A stretch of 20,129 bases of DNA. It comes from a virus. Position 1 is the first letter of the stretch. Every line of letters starts with the position of its first letter. The stretch is taken from positions 1 through 20,129 of the IMG/VR virus record IMGVR_UViG_3300046371_000458. One strand, given 5' to 3'. Below are positions 13,884-19,890 of this stretch, in pieces. The notes beneath the pieces were generated by a model. That model saw only the letters and a program-made list of their open reading frames with translations, had not been told where the DNA came from and made no database searches. A program made the position numbers and the translations under genes.

Positions 13884-14578
13884 TATTTAATGTACCTTTT
13901 GACGTTAGAAATATTGATAACCAGATTCAAATATCAATTAGTCAAAACACTAAGGCTAAACAAAGAATAAAACGTGAAGGCGTTAATGAATACACTAAGG
14001 ACTCTGAAGGTAATTTTTTACTAACACCTCACCCAGATTATAATTTTTTAATAAGATCGAACAATAATTATTTTTTATTAAATGGTAAAATTAAAGTTAG
14101 GTTTGAATGGGATGAAACATCTGTGTTTCAAGACGAACATAAACAAACTTATAGAGATCTTTTAGATAATCAATACGTAGGTTTAAAAAACCCTATAGAA
14201 GGATCATATACCCACGGAAGTGGTTTTATGGAAAGTTCTGTAGACCATCAGTATAGATCAGACACGTGGAAATCTTCTCACCTTGCTTACGAGCCTTATT
14301 GCACAACAGGAGAAATAACTGTTATGGAAGACAACACAACTATTCTATGCCCAATGCAGCACTATCCTGGTTGGACATTTGAACACATAGATATAATGCC
14401 AGGAGAAAGCATTGTAAGTACTAAACCAGGGGACGATACATATATTGTTTTTGGTGATACTTGTTCTATAGCAGGAACAGATATTGCTAAACATGCGGTA
14501 AAGAAACAAACAAGTTCTGAAATTACAATTAAGAATGATTCTTTAAATGTCTGTACTTTGGTTCGTATTTATAAATGA
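13880..14578 (+). CDS. Hypothetical beta-rich protein, possibly cupin-like C-terminus
   Basis: I start this gene at 13880 because GGAGGA sits five bases before that ATG and it overlaps the preceding stop; an upstream alternative start at 13826 lies inside the previous gene. The 232-residue product is rich in predicted strands. The C-terminal segment (WTFEHIDIMPGESIVSTKPG, then DDTYIVFGDTC) resembles a cupin-type beta barrel by pattern, but the His/Glu metal set is not clearly there. It may be a virion protein, given its neighbours, or an accessory enzyme beside the desaturases. It overlaps the first desaturase by 4 bp. Confidence 0.7.
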   Translation: MIFNVPFDVRNIDNQIQISISQNTKAKQRIKREGVNEYTKDSEGNFLLTPHPDYNFLIRSNNNYFLLNGKIKVRFEWDETSVFQDEHKQTYRDLLDNQYVGLKNPIEGSYTHGSGFMESSVDHQYRSDTWKSSHLAYEPYCTTGEITVMEDNTTILCPMQHYPGWTFEHIDIMPGESIVSTKPGDDTYIVFGDTCSIAGTDIAKHAVKKQTSSEITIKNDSLNVCTLVRIYK

Positions 14579-15330
14579 CAGAAATTATTCCTACAAAATA
14601 TGATCGGCATTATCTTACAATCACGTATCTTCTCATTACGTTTTTTACATTAGGTTGGGTATGGCAATACATCTGGAACTTAGATCCACGATTAATCATT
14701 ACATACATATTAGCTGTTCTGGTAGGAACACTAGGAACAAATGTTGGCTACCATCGATTGTTTACTCATAAAGCATTTCGCACGTCAAAGTTTTGGTATA
14801 ACTTTTTAGCTTTCTTTGGTGTGTATGGTACAGTTGCAGGTCCGGTAGGCTGGGTCGCGACGCACTTACACCATCACCGGCATCTTGGAACAGACATGGA
14901 TCCACATACACCGTGGACCGAGGACAGCTGGTTTGTAGGCTGGCTAAGAACGTTTCTACCGTATTGGATGAACATACCGGAACCAGACCTAAAGTTGTTG
15001 GTGGGTGTTAGGCATCTGCTAGCTAATAAGTTTATTATGTTCTTGCATAAGTGGGCACCAATACAGGTCTACGGAACGGGGATCGTGATTTGGTTGTTGT
15101 TTGGTTTTGACTGGTTCTTACTGGCGTTTTGTTTCCCTATTGGTTACTCATTGATTAGTCAGTTTTTTGTTAACTGGTTTCACTACGACATTGACTTTGT
15201 ACATAAAAATCGTAAATGGATAAATATAGTTATTGGTGGCGAAGGCAATCACAAAGAACACCACGAGCGACCACGTGATTATTCCAATGACTACCCAATA
15301 AAATATTTTATAGACTGGATTAAGACATGA
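14575..15330 (+). CDS. Membrane fatty-acid desaturase, copy 1
   Basis: This 251-residue protein is an integral membrane di-iron desaturase of the acyl-CoA/acyl-lipid delta-9 type. The three His boxes are intact: HRLFTH (60-65), HLHHH (97-101) and HKEHH (226-230, in NHKEHHERPRDYS). DPHTP after box 2 is also typical. Hydrophobic segments lie at about 15-35, 40-57, 75-92, 165-190 and 190-203. It would introduce a cis double bond into host or phage-directed acyl chains using O2 and an electron donor; no donor gene (ferredoxin, cytochrome b5 or reductase) is seen nearby, so host donors would be needed. It is at the short end of bacterial homologues. The stop overlaps the second copy's ATG. Confidence 0.92.
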   Translation: MTEIIPTKYDRHYLTITYLLITFFTLGWVWQYIWNLDPRLIITYILAVLVGTLGTNVGYHRLFTHKAFRTSKFWYNFLAFFGVYGTVAGPVGWVATHLHHHRHLGTDMDPHTPWTEDSWFVGWLRTFLPYWMNIPEPDLKLLVGVRHLLANKFIMFLHKWAPIQVYGTGIVIWLLFGFDWFLLAFCFPIGYSLISQFFVNWFHYDIDFVHKNRKWINIVIGGEGNHKEHHERPRDYSNDYPIKYFIDWIKT

Positions 15331-16067
15331 CTTGGTATCAAAAGTTCCCACAATATTATATTTCACTATGTTACATAGTTAGTGTTGCGTTATTTTTTAC
15401 GTTTATATGGAATTATCTTGATTATAGGCTCATTTTGACGTGGCTGGTGTTACAATTCTTAGGTATGGTGGGCATAAACATGGCTTATCATCACCTGGTG
15501 ACGCATAAATCGTACAAAACGAACTGGTTTTGGAAGATAATACTAACATATTTTGGTGGTATCGCGACACAATCAAGTCCGAATGAGTGGGCATTGGTGC
15601 ACTTAACACACCACCGATACACTGACACGGAGCAGGACCCACATACACCTAATCTATCCGGCAATAAAATTATGGGAGTGCTGCGCGCGGCGCTGCCAAT
15701 GTTTATGAACATCACGATAACAGATACGAAGGTTAATTTGATGGCGAAAAAAAGTTTTGATGACCCTATCTATCGGTTCTTTGACTATACCCATATGTTA
15801 TGGTTTCATGGAACGTGGATCGGGATTTATTATTTATTTGGTTTTGATTGGCTTATGATAGCGTTTGTATTTCCGGTGGCGTTGTGTCATATCGGAGAAA
15901 CTGTCATTAATTGTTTTCATTTTGATATGGATTCTGTCAGACGCCATGCCTGGTTTTGGAACATGTTGATTGTTGGTGCGGGATACCATGCTAAACATCA
16001 CGATACTCCAAGAGATTACACTACAGACTGGCCAGTGAGTAAAATTATTGATATGATAAAGACATGA
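15327..16067 (+). CDS. Membrane fatty-acid desaturase, copy 2
   Basis: This 246-residue paralogue also has all three His boxes: HHLVTH (55-60), HLTHH (92-96) and HAKHH (221-225, in YHAKHHDTPRDY). It is clearly homologous to copy 1 over its length (for example GVGIN/GTNVG before box 1, QDPHTP/MDPHTP after box 2, LFGFDW in both), but the two have diverged well beyond recent duplication. Positional differences around box 1 and in the TM segments could mean different chain-length or position specificity. It overlaps copy 1 and the next ORF by ATGA, so all three should be co-translated. Confidence 0.92.
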   Translation: MTWYQKFPQYYISLCYIVSVALFFTFIWNYLDYRLILTWLVLQFLGMVGINMAYHHLVTHKSYKTNWFWKIILTYFGGIATQSSPNEWALVHLTHHRYTDTEQDPHTPNLSGNKIMGVLRAALPMFMNITITDTKVNLMAKKSFDDPIYRFFDYTHMLWFHGTWIGIYYLFGFDWLMIAFVFPVALCHIGETVINCFHFDMDSVRRHAWFWNMLIVGAGYHAKHHDTPRDYTTDWPVSKIIDMIKT

Positions 16068-16333
16068 CTATACCACAAACTACAGGACACAAATACAAAT
16101 ACGTCGGTAGTTTGAATATAGTTGATACAGATGAGAAATATATAAAGGAATTGGAAAGAACAGTGGAAGAGTATTTTGATTATTGGGATTTCTCTGTCCA
16201 CGAATGGAAAGAAGTATTATGGCCAATGATAACAGCGTTAAAGCACGAAAACAGACAGTTGAAAGCAGAGATTGCGCTACTAAAGAAAGGAATAGAAAAA
16301 GCCAAAAGAATGACGAACCAGAAACTCGATTAA
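16064..16333 (+). CDS. Hypothetical protein with C-terminal coiled coil
   Basis: This 89-residue protein starts with an ATGA overlap with the second desaturase. The N-terminal half is acidic (DTDEKYIKELERTVEEYFDY) and the C-terminal part is a strong predicted coiled coil (LKHENRQLKAEIALLKKGIE). No family is recognised. Tight coupling to the desaturases could mean a partner, but may only reflect gene packing. Its 3' half overlaps a possible out-of-frame ORF. Confidence 0.7.
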   Translation: MTIPQTTGHKYKYVGSLNIVDTDEKYIKELERTVEEYFDYWDFSVHEWKEVLWPMITALKHENRQLKAEIALLKKGIEKAKRMTNQKLD

Positions 16334-16398
16334 TACATTACGGGGATAACCCGAAATGGCGTCGATACTGGAGCATTGTTTTTAGGCGAATGAGATAG
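16219..16398 (+). CDS. Possible overlapping small basic protein (59 aa)
   Basis: A second frame stays open through the 3' half of the coiled-coil gene and continues 65 bp past it. From the ATG at 16219, which has GGAAAG eight bases upstream, it encodes a basic protein ending DNPKWRRYWSIVFRRMR. The part beyond the overlap looks protein-like and fills a gap that would otherwise be empty. The overlapped part is low-complexity and could be a shadow. I give it less weight than its neighbours; a shorter real gene using a later start is another option. Confidence 0.35.
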   Translation: MANDNSVKARKQTVESRDCATKERNRKSQKNDEPETRLIHYGDNPKWRRYWSIVFRRMR

Positions 16399-16402
16399 TA
16401 AT

Positions 16403-17101
16403 ATGGATTTAATAAATGTACAAAAATATGATTATCCGAATTCTACTCGCTCCATTCATAAGGGTAGCAGACATTATACTATTGCAGATGTTCTTCAAGG
16501 ACAGCCTCTTCCATCGGTCACTAGCATTTTGTCAGCGACTCAAGAAAAAGATAAAGCAGCTAGCCTGCAAAGGTGGCGAGATCGTGTCGGACATGCTAAA
16601 GCGGCTGAAATAACAAAGACTAGCGCAGCGCGCGGCACGGCAATGCATCTCTATCTAGAGAAATATTGTCTTGGTGAGGGCTACATGGACCTGACGGACC
16701 TTGGAATAGAAGCCAAGAAGATGGCAGAAAAGATCGTGGACCGCGGGATTGATAATAGGATCGACGAGGTGTACGGGAATGAAGCGACACTATACTATCC
16801 AGGACTATATGCAGGTAGCTGTGATCTTATTGCAAGATTAGATGGTGATCTATCAATCATAGATTTCAAACAGAGCAATAAACCAAAACAGAAAGAATGG
16901 ATTAAAGACTATGAGCTGCAAATGGCGGGCTATGCGATGGCTCATGATGCAGTTTACGGCACAAATATTGATAAATGTGTCAATATGGTATGTACTCCTG
17001 ACCTATATTATCAAGAATTTACGATTTCAGGTGACGAACTACGCGAAGCCAAGTATGAATGGTTAAGAAGAGTTGACCTATTTTACAGTGAAAGGGATTA
17101 A
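16403..17101 (+). CDS. PD-(D/E)XK exonuclease, RecB/Cas4-like
   Basis: This 232-residue protein carries the RecB-type nuclease pattern: RGTAMHLYLEKY (His82), GLYAGSCDLIARLDG with Asp141, LSIIDFKQSNKPK with Asp154 and Lys156, and YELQMAGYAMAH with the Q173xxxY177 motif IV. The N-terminal LPSVTSILSAT fits related phage nucleases that process DNA ends for recombination or degrade host DNA. No Fe-S cluster Cys set like that of Cas4 is visible. The central part (about 16560-16800) uses more GC-rich codons than its neighbours. It stands apart from the replication cluster and may act in recombination or in nucleotide supply. Confidence 0.88.
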   Translation: MDLINVQKYDYPNSTRSIHKGSRHYTIADVLQGQPLPSVTSILSATQEKDKAASLQRWRDRVGHAKAAEITKTSAARGTAMHLYLEKYCLGEGYMDLTDLGIEAKKMAEKIVDRGIDNRIDEVYGNEATLYYPGLYAGSCDLIARLDGDLSIIDFKQSNKPKQKEWIKDYELQMAGYAMAHDAVYGTNIDKCVNMVCTPDLYYQEFTISGDELREAKYEWLRRVDLFYSERD

Positions 17102-17103
17102 TT

Positions 17104-17328
17104 ATGTATTTTGTAATAACAATATACTTGTTAATGGCAGGGACCAATGAAACAATAATGAGAGAATACACCGCTCAATCTTTTGAAGACACCTGGGCTT
17201 GTCATGCTTTTATACATAGAAACAAAATGGAGCTATTGACCCCACATATATTAAAACACGGTGATGATTTAAAAAGTTGGGAATTGTTTTGTGAATCTAG
17301 ATATTTGAAGGATTTAGACGACGTATGA
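17104..17328 (+). CDS. Small protein with hydrophobic N-terminus and Cys pair
   Basis: This 74-residue protein begins with a short hydrophobic stretch (MYFVITIYLLMAGT) and has single Cys residues in DTWACHAF and ELFCESR. The layout resembles the small protein at 19650-19877: a hydrophobic N-terminal strand or signal-like segment, then a Cys-bearing helix and a second Cys. They may be distant members of one family of small exported or membrane-linked phage proteins, but similarity is weak. Its stop overlaps the start of a 46-codon ORF (ATGA). Confidence 0.68.
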   Translation: MYFVITIYLLMAGTNETIMREYTAQSFEDTWACHAFIHRNKMELLTPHILKHGDDLKSWELFCESRYLKDLDDV

Positions 17329-17465
17329 TAAACTATTTATTAGAAAAATTGTATAAATTCTTGTTTGAATCAGACTGGGATCAAATGCATGTAGATAAAA
17401 TAATTATAGTGATGTATGCAATACCATTAGTGTTGCTAATATGTCACACATTTACCAAGGTATAG
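17325..17465 (+). CDS. Small single-span membrane protein (46 aa)
   Basis: A 46-codon ORF starts with ATGA overlap and encodes MINYLLEKLYKFLFESDWDQ followed by a hydrophobic helix (KIIIVMYAIPLVLLICH, about 25-41). The overlap and the clean membrane segment suggest a real gene. The size fits small membrane peptides of phages, including holin-like or superinfection-related ones, but no family is recognised. Confidence 0.6.
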   Translation: MINYLLEKLYKFLFESDWDQMHVDKIIIVMYAIPLVLLICHTFTKV

Positions 17466-17710
17466 TGGAGATTTGCCCCTATGAGTTACAAACAAAACAA
17501 AAATTTCTGAAACAGGCGGTAGATTGGTAGATTTGATGTTAAAGTATTGTTTTTATTTAGCAAACAGGCTACCGCGTAGTCTACCGGCTACCGCCCAAGT
17601 TGGTAGATTATTCAATTTTTCCCAGTTTTTTCACACTTCGCACGCGCGCATATTTCTTACAAATTTTTTTACAGAGGAGGGTCAAAATCCCACTATACTA
17701 AGGAGGCATC
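17466..17710 (+). promoter_or_regulatory. 245-bp repeat-rich non-coding region before the metallopeptidase
   Basis: No convincing gene lies here. GGTAGATT occurs as a tandem pair at 17518-17533 and again at 17602-17609. CTACCG occurs at 17569, 17581 and 17588. GGCTACCGC is repeated at 17567-17575 and 17586-17594, 19 bp apart. GGCGGTAG (17515-17522) can pair with CTACCGCC (17588-17595), and TCTACC (17580) with GGTAGA (17602), giving alternative stems; CTAC-CGC-GTAG (17569-17579) is a local hairpin. A strand of alternating CGCACGCGCGCA follows at 17639-17650, then a strong AAGGAGG five bases before the next ATG. Possible roles: regulatory leader or riboswitch-like RNA, small RNA, protein-binding array, or origin. 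Confidence 0.6.
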
Positions 17711-18115
17711 ATGATTAAAAAGAAACAAACATTGACGGAGGTACACGAGGTACCAGCTAATGGTAGACCTACTGAAGTTAAAGTTGGTTATAGAACTATA
17801 AAAATTAAATACATAAACCCCAGCTTTATACTAGACGACATGACCGACAGCTACGGTGAGTACAGGGCTAGAGAAGGTGTTATTTATATACAAGATAAAC
17901 TATGCGGACAAGAGCGCTGCAACACTACGTGGCATGAAATACTACATGCAGTAGTTTATGTTTTCTCACTTAACCAAGCAAACGGCCCACTTAAAGAGGA
18001 AGACGCAGAAGAATTGACTGTAAATACAATATCTAATGCTATGATGGGTGTATACAGGGACAACCCCTGGTTGTTAGACATGCTTAAAAAACATCTAAAT
18101 GAAATCGATAGCTGA
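17711..18115 (+). CDS. HExxH zinc metallopeptidase, ImmA/IrrE-like
   Basis: This 134-residue protein has a gluzincin-type site: WHEILHAVVYVF with His75, Glu76 and His79, and a third acidic ligand likely Glu100 or Glu101 in EEDAEELTVNTISN. A basic N-terminus and strands (VKVGYRTIKIKYI, GVIYIQDKL) precede it. Size and motif resemble ImmA/IrrE-type peptidases, which cleave repressors, and phage HExxH proteins of unknown substrate. No repressor gene of the Xre type is seen next to it. The strongest ribosome-binding site in the window (AAGGAGG) precedes its ATG, suggesting high expression, and a structured non-coding region lies upstream. It overlaps the next gene by 17 bp. Confidence 0.78.
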   Translation: MIKKKQTLTEVHEVPANGRPTEVKVGYRTIKIKYINPSFILDDMTDSYGEYRAREGVIYIQDKLCGQERCNTTWHEILHAVVYVFSLNQANGPLKEEDAEELTVNTISNAMMGVYRDNPWLLDMLKKHLNEIDS

Positions 18116-18644
18116 AGATATACTTGAGTGGTCTGAGAAGTACCTAGAACCAAAGAATGAATACTTAGGAAATGTCCCGGTATGTCCTTACGCGCGCACA
18201 GCCAGACTCAAGAAAACTTACAGAATATTAGAATGTAAAAACTTTAATGCTTTCCAAGATGCCATAATAGAGGGAGCAAAACTAGTAAAAGATCCTGATA
18301 TACAGATAGTTATAGTTGGTTGTGCTGATATTAAATATGAACCAGAAGAATTAGATTCAGTCATAGATATATTAAATCGTGTGTTAGTTCCACAAGACGT
18401 ATACCTGATGGGATCACATCCCTGGGACGAAGAAGAAGATCAACCTGTAGAGTTTTTAGAAACAGGAGAATGGGAACCAGAAAATGAGTTTATGATGGTG
18501 CTTATACAAAAATACGATGAACTAGAAAAAGCTAGTGACAATTTACGCAAAACTGGATATTATCGGCACTGGCCTAAGGACTATTACGAGGGCACAGTAA
18601 ATAAACGAAAATCTTATAGGAGATATCGACATGAAACCAGTTGA
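18099..18644 (+). CDS. Conserved-type hypothetical protein with VCPYA motif
   Basis: This 181-residue protein has an N-terminal WSEKYLEPKNEYLGNVPVCP followed by YARTARLKK. The VCPYA motif recalls small DUF1415-like proteins, where an L/V-CPFA motif is near the N-terminus; that is only a resemblance. An alpha/beta centre follows (IQIVIVGCADI, DVYLMGSHPWDEEED) and a basic, aromatic C-terminus (GYYRHWPKDYYEGTVNKRKSYRRYR). The function is unknown. It overlaps both the metallopeptidase gene and the next small gene. Confidence 0.72.
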   Translation: MKSIAEDILEWSEKYLEPKNEYLGNVPVCPYARTARLKKTYRILECKNFNAFQDAIIEGAKLVKDPDIQIVIVGCADIKYEPEELDSVIDILNRVLVPQDVYLMGSHPWDEEEDQPVEFLETGEWEPENEFMMVLIQKYDELEKASDNLRKTGYYRHWPKDYYEGTVNKRKSYRRYRHETS

Positions 18645-18813
18645 TAAAAAGAAAAATCCCGGTTTAGCAAAATTGCCGACAGAAGTTCGTAATAAAATGG
18701 GCTTCATGAAAAGAGGTGGGGCTGTTAAGAAAAAAATTAAAAAGAAAAAACGTGCTGGCAAAATGGGTGGCGGCATGATGAAAAAAAGAATGAAACGTGG
18801 AGGTAAAGCATAA
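18631..18813 (+). CDS. Very basic small protein
   Basis: This 60-residue protein is almost half Lys, Arg and Gly, with an N-terminal KNPGLAKLPTEVRNKMGFMK that looks conserved and a C-terminal poly-Lys/Gly/Met tail. It likely binds nucleic acid or a virion component. AGGAG at about 18618 precedes the ATG. It is the first of three consecutive small basic genes whose stops and starts overlap or nearly so (TAATG), so they are probably translated as a unit. Confidence 0.75.
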   Translation: MKPVDKKKNPGLAKLPTEVRNKMGFMKRGGAVKKKIKKKKRAGKMGGGMMKKRMKRGGKA

Positions 18814-18983
18814 TGGCTAAAGATACACACGTAACTAAGGATGGTAGAACAGCTAAAAAGGGTTTGTACTACTACATGAACCAACGCAAAAAGAAAGGCA
18901 CTAGCCGTAAAGGCAAAGGAACTGTTTCTGATAAAGCGTTAAAAGCATCTGCTAAAACTGCGAAGAAGCCAAAGAAAAAATAA
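18813..18983 (+). CDS. Very basic small protein (56 aa)
   Basis: This 56-codon ORF begins at the TAATG overlap with its upstream neighbour and ends in the same way before the next. It encodes TKDGRTAKKGLYYYMNQRKK followed by a Lys/Ser/Thr-rich tail. I recognise this kind of sequence from marine phage contigs as a short conserved basic protein of unknown function. The clean overlaps on both sides make it a confident gene despite its size. Confidence 0.8.
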   Translation: MAKDTHVTKDGRTAKKGLYYYMNQRKKKGTSRKGKGTVSDKALKASAKTAKKPKKK

Positions 18984-19279
18984 TGGCAACTTCTAGGGGG
19001 CAAATACCGAAGACCACTACTGGTAAAGGTGCGAACTATCGCAAGACTAAATCAGGTGCAGGTATGACAGCAAAAGGTGTAAAAGCCTATCGTCGTGCTA
19101 ATCCTGGTAGTAAATTAAAAACAGCTGTCACTGGTAAAGTTAAGCCAGGCAGTAAAGCTGCAAAGAGACGTAAGTCTTACTGCGCACGATCAGCAGGTCA
19201 ATTAAAAAGGTCATCTGCAAAAACAAGAAACGATCCTAATTCTAGAATTAGACAGGCGCGTAGAAGATGGAAGTGTTAA
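18983..19279 (+). CDS. DUF6321-like basic protein
   Basis: This 98-residue protein is strongly basic and matches a pattern common in marine phages: YRKTKSGAGMTAKGVKAYRR, then NPGSKLKTAVTGKVKPGSKA and CARSAGQLKRS, ending SRIRQARRRWKC. I take it to be the DUF6321 family. Its role is not known; the composition suggests DNA or RNA binding or packaging with the genome. One Cys occurs in YCARSAG and one at the C-terminus, and both look conserved in the pattern. No membrane segment is seen. Confidence 0.82.
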   Translation: MATSRGQIPKTTTGKGANYRKTKSGAGMTAKGVKAYRRANPGSKLKTAVTGKVKPGSKAAKRRKSYCARSAGQLKRSSAKTRNDPNSRIRQARRRWKC

Positions 19280-19663
19280 ATGAAAAGATTAGATGTCAGT
19301 GAAAACACCGCCATCAGCATGCCGGCGCGCAACCTTCTTAGTATTATTGGCGCTTGTCTTGTTGGTGCTTGGTTCGGGTTTGGCGTCATTGAGCGACTTA
19401 ATACTATAGAAACAAAAATACAGCTCATGGAGAAAGACTTGGAAGCTGCTAATACTTTTATTGACGGGGTCCCCAAAGGCGACATGGTCAGTCCACAAGT
19501 CCAAGAGCTCTACATGTTGGTTGAGTACCTTGCAGAAAGTACGGAAAAACTTAAAGAACAAATGGAAGGAGAAATACCTCTTATATTAAAAAATGAAATG
19601 GTTATACAGTTTCATGAAGAGAGGTTGATAGATTTAGAGGAACGAAAGAATGGGAATCATTGA
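19280..19663 (+). CDS. Membrane-anchored coiled-coil protein, possible lysis/holin-type
   Basis: This 127-residue protein has a short N-terminal part, one membrane helix (about 19-37, LLSIIGACLVGAWFGFGVI) and two predicted coiled-coil stretches (ERLNTIETKIQLMEKDLEAA, and VEYLAESTEKLKEQMEGEIP onward). The plan is like small phage holin- or spanin-type membrane proteins, and the gene is near other small virion-type genes, but no diagnostic motif supports a lysis role. It starts right after the preceding stop and overlaps the next ORF by 14 bp. Confidence 0.75.
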   Translation: MKRLDVSENTAISMPARNLLSIIGACLVGAWFGFGVIERLNTIETKIQLMEKDLEAANTFIDGVPKGDMVSPQVQELYMLVEYLAESTEKLKEQMEGEIPLILKNEMVIQFHEERLIDLEERKNGNH

Positions 19664-19877
19664 AACAGTTATCATACTTAGTTTGTACGTCTATGACGGG
19701 GGCAATAAAAATATTGAAGGTTGGTATCACCAGGATAATTTAAGTACATGTCTCACAGCTAAACGCACGGCGGAAAGGAATTCCGGCAATCAAGTACAAT
19801 ATACTTGCAGTTTAGAAAAATGCATGATGACAATAGATCAAACCGGCGTAAAACATTGCGATAAAATAATAAAGTAG
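19650..19877 (+). CDS. Small Cys-rich protein with hydrophobic N-terminus
   Basis: This 75-residue protein starts with MGIIETVIILSLYVYDGG, a short hydrophobic strand, and has four Cys residues (STCLTA, YTCSLEKC, HCDK) that could form disulphides. It resembles the protein at 17104-17328 in plan. Export or membrane association is likely but no signal-peptidase site is clear. The function is unknown. Confidence 0.68.
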   Translation: MGIIETVIILSLYVYDGGNKNIEGWYHQDNLSTCLTAKRTAERNSGNQVQYTCSLEKCMMTIDQTGVKHCDKIIK

Positions 19878-19890
19878 TATAGTAATATAT

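Larger units (their letters stand above)
916..16743 (+). repeat. Dispersed strand-polarised 11-mer ANCGNGGAYCG
   Basis: Eight perfect copies lie on the + strand, at 916-926, 2575-2585, 6123-6133, 11783-11793, 14910-14920, 15075-15085, 15812-15822 and 16733-16743. A ninth with one mismatch is at 7593-7603. I found none on the minus strand. Copies occur in two reading frames of rightward genes and antisense inside the leftward helicase gene, so a shared protein motif does not explain them. The span given covers all copies; each site is only 11 bp. Function unknown. Confidence 0.5.

Noticed and set aside
17466-17710. tRNA-like features (GGTAGATTGGTAGA resembling a D arm, GGGTCAAAATCCC resembling a T arm)
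   Set aside because: No acceptor stem or anticodon arm could be fitted with correct spacing, so no tRNA is called.
17524-17718. 64-codon ORF in the non-coding region
   Set aside because: It starts at TTG with no ribosome-binding site, covers the repeat elements, and runs into the metallopeptidase gene; composition is not protein-like.
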